DNA from: Sclerodactyla briareus
Lineage: Eukaryota; Echinodermata; Holothuroidea; Dendrochirotida; Sclerodactylidae
Reading direction: 5' to 3'
DNA: 64,000 nucleotides
Assembly: GCA_026419785.1 (NCBI GenBank)
Contig: JAODTK010001599.1
Span: 1 to 64,000 of the forward strand
The translations under genes and the position numbers were made by a program. The notes under the pieces were generated by a model. It was not told where the DNA came from, did not search any database, and saw only the letters and a list, made by a program, of their open reading frames with translations. The stretch's first letter is position 1; every line of letters starts with the position of its first letter. Of this stretch, positions 50,201 through 62,449 are shown piece after piece.

Positions 50201-52860
50201 CGACTAAAGGGGGGGGGGGGGGTTAAGGGGGAAGGGGGAAGGGTGGGCGTGTGAAACTACGTGGATCTCATTGATTGACTGTTGATAGGCTACATTTCAC
50301 TACGAGAACTTGAAAGGCAGGCACTGTCACGCATGCATGTGTGCTGAATCGTCAAATATGTTACGTACTATCCATAGGAAGGGATGGAAGAGGGAGCATG
50401 GGTTCATCATACAGGTTGGTTTCCTCAACGAAGGGTGTGATATTGATCGTCCTATCCGAAACAAATGACAAACAGGTTGCTACCACGTTTTCGAACTCGG
50501 CCATCGCCGTTTTGGCAGTATACAGGCACTAACAAATTTTGGCAGTATACAGGCACTAACAAATGGGGTAAAAAAAGTTGCCGGTCGTGACCGAAAAAAA
50601 CAAAAAATAGTTGAAAACATATGCCTCCTTTCGCAGATGCGGACAGCTCGAGGCGAGGAGAGGCTCCATGCTAACTTTAGAGATTTAAACTTTGAATTTC
50701 CTCTCTTCCTCCGCAGCAATCATGCACGTCGCTCGGTCAAAAGTTTACACCCCTACGAGACGCCAGAGAGCTCGCCAGAATCACAGACGTGTTCTTCTAG
50801 CTTATTCTAATTGACGGGTAGGTCTATCATACAATGGCACTTTAATCTGGAATCACTCGAACTGTGCATCAGTAGAATCCAAATAGCTTCGGATAGAATT
50901 AGGACACTCGGTCCTTTTACGTTTTGGGCAAGATATTTGTGGATATGAGCTGACCCTTCACACCCCTTCCGCCAAAAAGGGTAAACTGTGTTAATTCCAC
51001 CAGAATTGTCTGTCCATGTATGACTCTGAAAGCCCTCTATAATGGTATAGATCACACCCTGTCAACAGGGATGGGTCGTATGCAATTCCAAAGGAAAATT
51101 GACAAACATTATACCTCTAAAAGGCAGTAAACCGAGAGAAAAAAACTAGAAAATATTCTTCTGATTGACAGGTGAAACCTATAACTCTCTGTTGATCGTT
51201 CTTGTGTTGGCGACACGGTATCAATAACGTAGGTTCTACGTCATAATAGAGGACGCGGCTCAATGACTTTGATCCAAAAAGGAAGCATTCCGTGGTTTAG
51301 GGGCAGAATTTCATGTTGGATTAGAGTCAACGGATGTAGTTGGAGTTGTTGGGGTATCGATCCGTGCCCTTTATTCTTTACCCCCTATCTATTATGATAT
51401 TTTAATATCGCTTTGTGGTCTTGTCCACTGTGAATAGCAGGATATCATTATTTACCTTTAACGCGTTCCACGGCCTGAGAAAATATCGCTGTTAGATATG
51501 AGAGGTGTTCAAAGCTGTCGCCTCGTGGAAGCGAGTGTAGGACTTGGGGATTACTTGAATATACAAAGAAAATAGTAGAGCGAGAGACCAAAATGAGTCA
51601 GTTCTGCGAAACCGCCAGGTGAGCGGAAGTGGTCCGTGTATTGCCACCTGGCTCGTCCAAACAAAAGATGTTTTCGAAAAATAACTTTTTTAGTCAAAAC
51701 AGATCTAGTAAGCGATACCCGAGGGCATGAATAGCGAGCATACGGTAACCCGGCCATTGATGCCTAGGGTATAGTCCGTTTCGTAACTGAAACTTCTTTA
51801 ATTTGAAATGCTAACCGAGGCTGCTGACGGTGGCGGAGGGGGGGGGGGCAGAGGATCAGGGGAAATTGGAGTGCCGGGAAATGTTAACGCACTTCCCGCG
51901 CTCAAAGTTTCTGCCTGTACCCAAACCGTCTCTCGACGTCCTCTGATTTCGGTCACACTATTCAACAAATAAAATCATCAAAATTCCCCCTTTCCTTTTA
52001 TATATACATTGTAAGAACCCTGTGACAAAATTCAACACAAATTTCCAACCTCGAATTCCAGTAATCCCCTCGCCTACGCCAAATCGATGACGCTGGCGGG
52101 TATCCTGCCCCGAACCCACTTTGTGGACACATTCACACATTGTATGATGTCCACTATTACCAGATTACCGCGATCATATGCATGCAACGCCGAGTGCAAA
52201 GTAATACAACATACCGCCAGGCACTCTGGTACTTCCCTGATACTCGTTAATATCGCCGGAGAAACTGTCTCTGTAGGCTTTCGTTTCCATACGCGAATGC
52301 ATGATAAACGTTTTATTTACCGTCTTCCGCTTGATTTATCAGGTGACCAATCATCCGCTGCCCTCTCGGAACATTTTAATTGCGGTAGGAACAATCCAGA
52401 TAAAACATCCGCGGCGTGTGCCCCACTAAGTGTGCCTACAAGCCTAATAATCCGTATAATAAATTGTGCATTACACTTGACAGTTTGCTATTGTAATAGT
52501 TCGCAGATGGGGTTGAACGAGGAGCAATTTACAGGCACTGTCGATGGGGGCCGAGTTACGAGCGCTGCCGACGCTAACGCGATTTGAAGCAACCGATAGG
52601 CTGACTTTGGTGCGAAGTCGGACCCGCTAGGCGTACTGAACGTAGGCCGGCTAATACAACTGAATTTCGGCAACCCATAGCGTAAAGTACAGCGCAAAAT
52701 CGGCGTTTGAAGGTCTTAATGAGTGAAGTAGGCAACACGGGAATACCGTGATGTGTAGAAGAGCCCTCCTCCCCCCCTCCATTATTCCCTCCTTTCCCCT
52801 CACTACCACGTGACCATAGGCGGGAATTGCCTTTTAAATCCAAGCAAGCTGTACAGCGAA
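47210..52860. other. Mostly non-coding stretch
   Basis: Many short frames but none with a recognisable domain. G runs lie at about 47,850, 50,210 and 51,838. The 27-bp duplication at 50,510 is the only clear structure. Confidence 0.35.
50510..50563 (+). repeat. Exact 27-bp tandem duplication
   Basis: TTTTGGCAGTATACAGGCAC followed by TAACAAA occurs twice back to back with no mismatch, indicating a very recent slippage or duplication. Confidence 0.95.
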
Positions 52861-53044
52861 CCTTCGTGCCTGTGTGGTTGTACGCTTGTCCCAGCATCCA
52901 ACGTTTAAGCTCCTTATGCCAATGTAGAATATGGTGCTAAACAACTCCATGTTTTCTGTAACTTTGCCCCATGTACCAACTGACTTCAGGCCATCGTTGT
53001 CCACCATATCCTGAACCCCACCCCCCCCCCCTGCTCGTGCTGGA

Positions 53045-53345
53045 ATGTGATTGCACAGGAATTTTGCGCTGATAATATATGTACCCATACAGGGTCAGGC
53101 ACTTTCCACATCCGTGTTGCTATACCAAGAAATTGTAATTGTCGCCGCAGCTGCAAACAATTGGTAAGAGTAACAGAAAACTGTATCTGTGATACGAAGG
53201 TACACATGCAATTGATATTGCTTGTCGTGCGGTTGTACGCTCGCACGGGGACATTTCTTTTCAAACAGTTCAATGTATCTGCTGTCATGGGGCTCTCCAA
53301 TGTTATAAATAACATAACAATAATAAGATAATGGCTCCATGATGT
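53045..53345 (+). repeat. Dispersed repeat family, copy 1 (with partial copy at 52,870)
   Basis: GGCACTTTCCACATCCGTGT and the next 250 bases align with 56,400-56,635. Shared words include CGCAGCT, AGAGTAACA, AACTGTAT, ACACATRCAAT and a final CTCCATG-TGTG. A partial third copy lies at 52,870-52,960 (GGTTGTACGCTTGTCCC to AACTCCATG). Frames inside look protein-like in places but are not shared between the copies. Confidence 0.6.
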
Positions 53346-53415
53346 GGAAGGAAGCTTCAAAAAATTAAATGTCGTACGTCCAACCTGACCAGGACATGAC
53401 CTGATCTTATGCTAA

Positions 53416-53643
53416 ATGCCAGGGGTGTTCGGTGACAAGTTTGTCGAACACTCCAAAACGCGTTTCATAATGAATGAGAACCACATCATTTCCATGGAAG
53501 CCGGCATTACCAACACCGTGCGCCGTCCATCGGCGTATATTCCCCGAAATGAAACCTACACCTTAAGCTCTACAACATTTTATCTGGTGGATAAGTCCCG
53601 CGTGTGTTTGAGAGTTTACTTCCGTGAAGCCAAAACACCTTGA
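53416..53643 (+). CDS. Possible small ORF, unrecognised
   Basis: A 75-codon ATG frame follows directly after an in-frame TAA and ends at TGA. The residues look protein-like (for example ITNTVRRPSAYIPRNETYTL), with a good share of C or G at third positions. I recognise no domain, see no signal peptide and see no splice signal that clearly joins it to anything. It lies just after a repeat copy (53,045-53,345), so it may belong to an element rather than a host gene. Confidence 0.18.
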   Translation: MPGVFGDKFVEHSKTRFIMNENHIISMEAGITNTVRRPSAYIPRNETYTLSSTTFYLVDKSRVCLRVYFREAKTP

Positions 53644-53970
53644 ACGCAGCTGTGAAAATTAAACGGATCACCCGATCGGTTTCCCCAAACAGTCGTAGTG
53701 TGGGTTTTTCGATGACGTATGTGAAAGGGGATTAATCACTTTCGTTTCCTCAAGAAATTCTATTCATTTTTTTTTTTCGGGGAGGTTGTCTGGGAAGATT
53801 AGCGAAGGCAATTTCGGCATTTATTTAGGAGTGGCCTAATAGTCTCATGCGGGCGATGTTGCCATTATAACGTTGTGCCTATCGGAGGAAACGGAGAATT
53901 CAGGCCAAGAAAAAATGGCAATGGTGGATGTGGGGAATGGTAGATGAAGCACAGGCCCTGTTCTTTTGAA

Positions 53971-54085
53971 ATAGTGTTAAAAATAATCTATTGTCCTAAT
54001 ACCTAAACACCTTTTTGACACAACCTAATAATAGTGTTAAAAATATACTGATCTAAAACTTTTCGACACAACTACGGAACGTGCT
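53971..54085 (+). repeat. Two-copy 60-bp tandem repeat
   Basis: ATAGTGTTAAAAATA starts units at 53,971 and 54,031; both continue to a CTAAA(C/A)-CTTTT-GACACAAC end. Confidence 0.75.
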
Positions 54086-54295
54086 AAAAGACTAGCAAAT
54101 AATGTTATATTTTAACATGATTAAGGGGATATGACGCGAGGTTCGTTTACAGGTTCACGTGATTGAAGGAAAAATGGTGTGTGATTCCTTAACAGTGCTT
54201 TTGGAATATAGGTCTAATAAAAAGCAAAATAATATAAAAAAAATTATCGTGTACACAAAGACAGTATTACATTCTAAGGCGTGAAGTCAAATCCG

Positions 54296-54360
54296 AATAT
54301 GGCGGCGAGCCGGCGACCATAGACCCCCTCCTTTACCCCGAAGGGGGAAAACCGATTGGC
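54296..54360. promoter_or_regulatory. YY1 motif with inverted CCAAT box
   Basis: AATATGGCGGC (54,296-54,306) matches the YY1 consensus, and ATTGG (54,355-54,359) is a CCAAT box on the minus strand. The interval borders a GC-rich stretch at 54,590-55,350. This may be a promoter, but no transcript can be assigned from sequence alone. Confidence 0.25.
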
Positions 54361-56329
54361 CGTCCCTTATCTCAGCACTATGCTTCTTATTTACCACGAG
54401 CACCGCCAAGCTTTTTAATTTTTGTTACCATGAACTCAAGGGGACTGAGACCAGGAGCACTAATTGATATGCTCAGTTTTGTACATAGTGCTCAGGACAT
54501 TCACATCGTAACTACTAGCTCCATCCTCGTGAAAGGACAGCGCACTCGGATAGGAATATTAGGACACAGCACTCTTCGGCAGGACCTCATTTTTATATTG
54601 CCCTCCTTCTCCCCCCGTCCAAGGTCCCCCGCCATCACTTCGCTCCAGCTTTCTCTCCCCGAGGCTCGTATTCCCGGTATCAGCGCCGTGTGTCATCAGG
54701 CGCACCGCATGTGTTCGCGCAACCAATTTGCCACAGGGAGCGCAAGCCCGACTTTATTCTCCTCCCTTCCGCGAGTCAACTAATCAGTTCTCTTTCTCCC
54801 CGCCAACAGGTTGTACATGAACGCGCGGATGAGTCACGGCGTTGAAGAAAATAGCTCTCGGCCGACGATGAGTGGGGGACATCTCCGGACCAGCTGTAAT
54901 CGATGCCGTCCTTGCGCTGTCGAGGCGGGCCGTGCGAGGAGGGGACACTGCGCTTGCCTTTAACGCCGGGTGGAGGTCAGGGTCAACCAGGTGGAACATA
55001 GATTTCAATCGTCCTTCAGTCCCAGGAGTACGAATCGGGAATAATATTTTGTCACTTCGCTCTCGGACTGGAGCGGTGTGTGAAAGAGCCCATTCGACCG
55101 GTGGACCAGCAGGGTTCAACACATGAGGGCGTCGTAAACTCGTCAGCTCCCCACGAATGACGAGGGCTAACAACTGTTTCGCCAGGACAACCGAGAACTC
55201 TGTGCCCTCGCGTCCTCGCGGCCAATGAACTCGGCGCCTGCGTGGAATTCTCCGCCCAAGTAGAACATGCATTTATTTCGTGACATTTTTTCCCCGAATA
55301 CAGGGCGGACCCACAGACGCATTTTTGCGGCGACAGAAATACGAGCTGTGTCTCTGGAGGAGCTCTGGTGTGGTTGGTTAAAATCTGGTACAGGCACGTT
55401 TCCTATAATGGGAATGGGCAGTCACGGGTGCTAATACCTGCCAATGGGCGAACACCTGTCCACCGTTGGTACCAGAACTATCAATTTGTTGGAAGTAAAT
55501 ATTTACCACAAAATTGCCCACCTATATAATTTCAGAGATGGTCAGATTAATCCCTGATAAGCACTGCCCAAGGGCGCCATGCGGCCTTAATGTTGTGACA
55601 CAAGAAGCCTCGCAGTGGGCTGCAGTTGTCGGTGAAACCGCGAAATGTATGGATGCGATCAACCGTGCTGCGTAAAGAGTGCTTTCTGTGAGGGGGAAAA
55701 ATTGGAAGGAAACAGTTCAAAAGATTTACAAAGGAAGGCCTTAACCATGAAAATACTAATTGACAAAACTGGTTTCCACAGATTGTTATGGTCGTTGAGC
55801 GTGCAAGATATGAAAATGTATTGTTTTGGCCTCGCGATAGCTGTTTCTCATGAATTTGTGAGAAGAACAAGAATGTGATACGGGTTATGGGCTCTTTAGT
55901 TGAATATCAGTTATGATTCACAACAGCACCCGCCACAATACGTAGTAGGGCTCATAACGCAGGGTTGCCAAGTCTTCGTTACACCGAACTGTTGCATCAC
56001 TCAAAGTAATTTCGGGAAAATAATTTCAAATCAATTAATTGATGACAAGATCCTCTCTAACACCCCTTTTGGCAATACAATCTATTTAGGAGCATTTACC
56101 TTCTCAAAAACGGATTTTCCTTATAAAATCAAAATGACCGTTCTACTACAAACATTGAATATTCCTCAAAGCCTTATAAGAGTAACATAAGTCGGTGTTG
56201 TCCCTGTGACGCTCGCTCTGAAAATCTAGCGGATAAACGTTCCTGTACTATGACGAAGATGGACAATACGTTGTTTTTAGCGTTGTCTGTAACGTACGAG
56301 GCATGTAAACTCGACTCTTCGCATGCAGC

Positions 56330-56635
56330 CGACTCCGCCTGTAACCCAGGAAGAAAAATGTCGGTTCCGGTAGGCGTTGATTAAGTAGGCCACACATACT
56401 GGCACTTTCAAATTAACATCCATGTTGCTCTACCTGAAAAACTATCTCCGCAGCTTTCCTGCATTTCGAAGTCAGGAGTAACACAACTGTATAACGTTGA
56501 TTATAATGTTACACATACAATCAACGCTTGTCCTTCAGTGTAGCTCCCACAGGTTTTTTTATCTTCAGATAGTTACATGAATTTGCCTTGCCATACCCTC
56601 CAGTTAATATAATAACTCCATGCTGTGACGTCGTC
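56330..56635 (+). repeat. Dispersed repeat family, copy 2
   Basis: Diverged copy of 53,045-53,345 in the same orientation, running from the GCGTTGATTAAGTAGG region to AACTCCATGCTGTGACG. Confidence 0.6.
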
Positions 56636-56639
56636 GACC

Positions 56640-59280
56640 CATTAGCCTACACAAAAAGCAGGGCTTACACTTATCAGTAATATTCTATAACCACTAAATA
56701 CGAAGTATAGTAGGCCTAATGGGAGACGTGAATTTACAAATATTATTTGTTGGGAGTTCTGGTGGATTTGCATGATTTACTAAATTGTCATCACTCAAAC
56801 CAAAGCATATTCACTCCGTTGTAGGCTGCTAGTTAGTGTTGGTGCCTATAGACTACAGTTTGCTGCCGCGTAGTTATATCGTTCACTGTGCTGTATTATA
56901 ACATGTTCAAAAAAAACGGATAGTGTAAACGAAACCAGCAAATTTAGCTAGCGTTCTTTTAGTTACAGGCTCGAAGTCACAGAGAGATAATCACAGCATT
57001 GCCCAGATTTCGACTGCCAACGTGTAATAGCAATTATCAGGTAGGACTATATGATAACACCATAGGTTCATGTGTGTTATTGAACTTTTTGTACCGAAAT
57101 GAATAAACAATTAGCCATTTGTTGTAGAAATTCCTGAAGAGATGCATGTGTCGGCAAAAAGTTTTAACCCACACGCAGGAGTTTCAAGATGGCAATTTTA
57201 GTTGAATGTTGATAGAATGGATCATTTCGTCTATGTGGAAGATGCGCCTACGTAGATATGAGGGCCTACCAACAAGGTCTCACCCAACGCACACGACCAC
57301 GGCGAAGCTCCATGGAGCTGCCATGCGGTGATTAAATATTCTAACCGCATGTTGATGATTAGTGCTGATGCCGGGAGCGTTGTCCACCGTGGCTTCCTGG
57401 ACTGTCTTGTAGTAATCTGCTTGGTCGCCCATTGGTTAGTCTGGTCTTCCCATGTGACAGTTATCTGGCAACAATTTTCACATGTATAATCTTACCGATC
57501 TGTGGCAACAAATGAACCTACAGCAGATGGTTTTGTTCAATTACACCGAGTGGATACTCAATCACAGTATTCACTGACGACAGGTGGTGTTTGCTAGGCA
57601 GATCTTCTAGTTTTGACTTTCGAAAGCATTCATGCGTGGATCCATACTCGTACGATGCTTTGGGTGGGTAAGTTAGCTGTAGGTTTCCAGCGTGAGTGAG
57701 GAGCGTATCCATCAGCATGAGGCGATTTTCATCCGTCGCGTAATTGTGTGCTTGCGATAGTCATCATGTGATGTGAGGACATTATTGCCACCTCTCATGG
57801 CGAATCTGATCGGCCGAGCTAGGCTGTATATTTTCGGACATGGAATATGTGGAATAAAGGGTTTTTAGGTTGCCACGCTGACACGCGGACCAATGCACGC
57901 ACAACCCAAAATAACAATTACATAATTTTTAAACAAATAGGTCTTAAACTATCCTGAGATATAGAACAAACCTGACGTTTATATTTGCATTACACGTCGG
58001 TTATTCTACATTGTCAATCAGGTGAGCCGATGCAAGCAAATTTACACACCAGGAAGTACAAGAACGTATCAGGTATTATTCAATTTCTAAACACTATTCC
58101 TTATTCAAAGTGGTAGGGAATTGTGTATTAGCTTACAAAACACTGTCAACTAGATATTGCTTCCAAAGTAATGGTGGTAATAAGTGTTTATACAGTTGTT
58201 AAGTTGATAAACAGTATAATTAGTGTACCGTGTAGCATTATACAACAACAATACAATGTGATGCTGAATCGCTTTAACGAAATTCATTTCACTCCCAAAT
58301 AATGCCTGCAATGTATGCGGTTGATCTTGGTTAGTCATACCCGTGATATTCACAATTGGGGATATCCTTGACCTTGTAAACCTGTTCTGGCGTACCATAT
58401 CTTTCCCCTCATTCCTACACCAAGGGAGAGATCTGGTATGCACTGATGTGTTTACATCGTTTCCTCTCGGAAACCGCAGAGAGAATCAACACCATTATAA
58501 TTTTCTATCGTTTGAGATGTAATATGATTCATTATTATCATATTTATTCTTTCTATTTATTGTACCTGTAGATATACGATGTTTCGATTCAACTGTAAAT
58601 GCGTATATAAATGTTTATAGGAATCGGTCCTTGCCACTTACTTTCATATTATCACGGGAAATAAAAATGCGAATGAAAAAAACTATAGGGATAAAACACA
58701 TTGATCTTGTCTTTCTCTTCATAAATAATGTAATTTAATTATACTCTGATACAACGTATTAGAAAAAAAAAACAAACTCAACGATCTCAGAACAATAATT
58801 TGTAATGTTATACGTTGTTGTGTCAAATGCCTAAACGTCTATATACTAGTTTACCATCACAAGACGTCATCAAAATCGAAAAGCTTTAGAAACTTTTTTT
58901 TTTAAAGAAAGAAATTTCCTGAGTGAAACGTTCTCATCGAAAAACCATGAGAAAAAACTATGTAAGACGATGGTTTGGCTCAAAGATAAGTGAAGAAGAG
59001 AACTTAAGAACAAAAGTATGGGGAGGGAGGGCTATTCCACATCGAGGAATGGACCTAATCATTGTGCAATAAGCATTGAGCCGTGATGCAATCAAGGATA
59101 AAAAAAAACTATTGTATTGTTCGGTATACACCACGGAAAATGGGAATCGTTAGCATGACACGATATCGTCATTGTTTGACCGGCCCTTTTGTCGCCTTCA
59201 TCGACGGGCGGAGGATTGGATTATGTGGATCTACTACATGGACACCCTCATAAACCGTTTGTGGACAGGCGACACTTCAA
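56640..59280. other. AT-rich non-coding stretch, nothing recognised
   Basis: No repeat or gene identified on either strand. Confidence 0.4.
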
Positions 59281-59292
59281 CCTGCATAAACC

Positions 59293-59526
59293 ATGGCCTC
59301 TTCGACTGGTTCTAGTCTCCTTCCTGGAGGTTCGAGACAAAATGATTTACAAACAACGACTATTAGCACCAATAGAGGCGACAAAGGTGGATTGACGGCT
59401 TGTGACACATCACTGAAGCACCATATTCTTGTGAGCTTGAGACAAACGAATATAGGACAGATCGTCGTGGGGGACAAAAACGAACAGAAAAAAAAAACGA
59501 GGACGACCCCAACGGTTAGTAGCTGA
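59293..59526 (+). CDS. Possible small ORF or first exon, unrecognised
   Basis: A 77-codon frame opens at an ATG in strong Kozak context (AAACCATGG), directly after an in-frame TAA. The product begins MASSTGSSLLPGG, is Ser/Thr/Gly/Asn-rich, has a short hydrophobic centre (HHILVSLRQTNIGQIVV) and a Lys-rich end. A GTTAGT donor-like site lies near its 3' end at 59,515. No domain is recognisable. The opposite strand is also open through the same interval, which weakens the coding case. Confidence 0.2.
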   Translation: MASSTGSSLLPGGSRQNDLQTTTISTNRGDKGGLTACDTSLKHHILVSLRQTNIGQIVVGDKNEQKKKTRTTPTVSS

Positions 59527-60379
59527 GTCAGCGGGTCAGCGCCTTCAACTCGAAATGAGGAAGGAAAGAGCAAAGACACACAAGAGTAGCAGGAAAACAC
59601 CACCCTATATCATGGCTGATCTCTTGTTCAGAATAGCCGATGTCTGGCTAAACATTCACCTCTGCCAATATCCAATATTGACAGATCGACGGAAGGTTTT
59701 CCGTTCGTGTATTGTATGGACGTGTTTAGCCTATCAAATGACAATTCATAGGGAACTCGATCGAGGTTAGGTCGAGTGGTTCCCTTTAGGTAAAGATAAT
59801 TTCCGTTGGCGTCTCGATGACACTTTCATGGGGTTGATTGTCGGAAATATTGCGGTACGGCCTGATATAGGCGGGGGGCTAAAAATCCTGTTCGTTCCAG
59901 GAACGCGAAACCCTCGATTCCTTGGAACGTGGTAGAGTCTGCGATTACCATTCCACACAAGTGCAAGGACCGGCGAAGGGCGCTTATCGTCAAGAGCGAC
60001 CCCTTCGGAACACAAGAAAGAACATACTGCCATACCTACTCGAAAAAAAGTGTATAATTTACACAACACTGAGTAAATAGCACGGGCCTACCCTGTGTTG
60101 TAAGAACGACATACGAAGACGAATTCGAATGTGTGTGTACACGAACAAGCGCAAGTCGAAACGTCTTGATAGCTGCGGATGGCAAAATCCTGTGGCGATT
60201 ACACGCATTTTCTTCACCATCCACATTTATTGTGTGTCACATTTAACTGACCTCTACTGACCTATATCTTGTCGTACATAGGGAATAGTGGAACATGTCT
60301 ACCACATTGGCCTAAGATTGATATATCAGTGCCCAGCACAAAGACCCAACTAAATCATTCCTAGTCTGGATCTTAGCTA

Positions 60380-60532
60380 ATGGGAAGAACAGAAAACCCA
60401 ACATGCGGAAACACCTCTCTTTCTGGCTCAACAGCCAACAATCTAGAGCGGGATGTGATGACAGGGAAAATATCTCCTGCCCCTGACAGGTTTATTGTCA
60501 ACAGGCTGCAGACCTGGGACTGGACAGATAAG
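60380..60532 (+). CDS. Probable coding exon, unrecognised protein
   Basis: A 51-codon open frame runs from an ATG at 60,380 to a near-consensus splice donor, AAG|GTAAGC, at 60,533. The peptide ends in PDRFIVNRLQTWDWTDK and reads like real protein, with balanced composition and two tryptophans. An in-frame TAG lies six bases before the ATG, so this is either a first coding exon or an exon entered at a TTAG acceptor just upstream (about 60,376). It ends in phase 0 if the ATG is used. A later frame at about 60,750-60,842 (NDEFVDALRQLKRERIST, then stop) could be joined in phase, but its acceptor lacks a good pyrimidine tract. I do not recognise the family. Confidence 0.42.
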
Positions 60533-60747
60533 GTAAGCACTGCTCTGCAGAGAGATTGAGTTAGTAATTAACAACACCTCTCCCATGCCAGAGAAGTCAA
60601 ATGGAAGTTGGAAATTAGGGTAATTAATTGAATTTAATTACAATCTAATCCACTATGCGAACATAAATTTAGTCAGCCTGCATTGAGCAGTTCATCCACC
60701 TACCAAGTGTCAACCTGATCGCATGTACGGTTTAGAAGTTGAGAACA

Positions 60748-60778
60748 GAAGTTCGAACGAACGGACGAACGAACGAAT
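60748..60778. repeat. CGAA tetranucleotide microsatellite
   Basis: Short (CGAA)n/(CGGA) run beginning TTCGAACGAACGGACG. Confidence 0.7.
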
Positions 60779-61324
60779 GGCGGAGAAGAGAATGATGAAT
60801 TTGTAGATGCTCTCCGCCAGCTGAAAAGAGAACGCATTTCGACCTGAAATCTCATTTGGGCTGTTGGGTTAGATATATTTCCCCACCGTAATAGAGGGAA
60901 TAGGGACTGTATGCACAGACGAGCTTGACCTAATTTTAGTGATATCCGGTGTCCAACAGGATATAGCGCTTCTCACATCGAAGACATGCTCAAACGCTTT
61001 CAGATATTACCTCTGATCAGTAGTTGGACTTGCCGCCACCAGACAATACACTACCTCTTGCATTGTCACTTCCGACGCACCTCCTCAGCAGGCCACTTCA
61101 ACGTACCCCGGGGGTAAATTCCCGATAGGACGGTCACATACGGTCTCGCCCACTCTTTGAAGGTCACCTCACAAAGGTACCCATCTGCAAACGTGGGATA
61201 GCGCGAAACAATCAAAGAAATGATTCCCAACAGCACAGCACAGATTTTCAATGTGTTCGATTTGAACTCGCAATCACTTGCGCCTCCCTTACCACGGGGC
61301 GGTGACGTGTTATAACGCGCTCTA

Positions 61325-61381
<57 letters not shown>

Positions 61382-61409
61382 CATAATAATAATATTAATA
61401 ATAATAATA
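61325..61409. repeat. AAT trinucleotide microsatellite
   Basis: About 85 bases of (AAT)n with two interruptions near its end. Confidence 0.95.
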
Positions 61410-62313
61410 GGGGACAGGTGCCAGAAGCAGAATTTGCAGATAGGGTCTACAAACCGTAGCTTATAGCTTTAGAGCCAGAATATAATGTGCACTTCAGAAG
61501 TTCAAACACCACATTATGGCTTTGCGCCATGCAGGGTCATCTAATCATGTGGAGATTTAGCCGTGTGGGGCCAGTCTGGGGGCATGTCCACATTAATCCT
61601 ACCTCCGTTCCTGGCGTTGTTATGGGAAGCCATTATTCAATCCTAGCTGACGTCCCTAACCAAAACACAATAAACGGCTCTTCCCCCCGTTGACGGTTAA
61701 CCAGTGTTCTGGACCAATCCGATATAGAGAAAACGTCGCTTACTTAATCCTCCATTTTAACGACCCCAGTAAATCATTTAGTTTCGCTCTGGTTTTTAAC
61801 TGTGGTTACAATTTCCAGATGTCCCCTGTAAGGTGTGAAATAAAACCAAGGATTATAGCAGTGACGAGTTATTTTTGTTAGGCTCGCGACACTCCTAACG
61901 CCACCCCAGTTATACGAGCTGCGTGCGTATTGTCAGGCGTGTTCTGGAATGTCAGGACCAACGTCTACCATGTCTACTCGCTGAGTCGCTGAATTCGTCC
62001 TGATTGAGATCAAGTATGGCTCGATGAAGCGCGTTCTGTGGGAGGACACAAATGCGGCGTGATGTGCAGAGTAACACAATGCGAACCGCCAAGATCCCAA
62101 AACACGCATATGGCGGGACATCGGTCCATTTGATTCTGATGTCGTCGTATTGAATATCTGATGTACAATAATTTCGTATATTGCACAAGAATAAACGAGC
62201 AATTTCGATTCAAACGATTATATGAGATAAGGTAACGTTTCGGTGAAAGGTTTGCTAGTTTGAACAAGTTCTGCCGGTCGAGCAAGCTACACACTTACAC
62301 TCTTGAAAATGTT

Positions 62314-62445
62314 GTGTAATAGCACATCTATCCCGGTGTTGTGTGGAAAGTACACCATTCATTATGTGAAATGCACAATTTTTAACACACCCGTTACACA
62401 AGGTCGAGTAAGTTTTAACAAACGAGATAGATGTGCTAGTTACAC
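62314..62445. repeat. Small inverted-repeat element
   Basis: GTGTAATAGCACATCTATC (62,314-62,332) is repeated inverted as GATAGATGTGCTAGTTACAC (62,426-62,445) with one inserted base. The 93-base interior has ACAC/GTGT words. This fits a tiny foldback or MITE-like element. Confidence 0.6.
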
Positions 62446-62449
62446 AGTG

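Noticed and set aside
52087-52587. 166-codon ATG frame
   Set aside because: No domain, and frames of this length are expected about once or twice by chance in 64 kb over six frames.
53047-53163. Cys-rich frame ending in a GTAAGA donor
   Set aside because: Falls inside a dispersed repeat whose other copies do not keep the frame.
54784-55272. 162-codon minus frame over a GC-rich patch
   Set aside because: Overlapping open frame on the other strand and no domain; GC richness lowers stop frequency.
61258-61310. tRNA-like B-box (GTTCGATTT)
   Set aside because: No A-box, acceptor stem or anticodon arm can be drawn.
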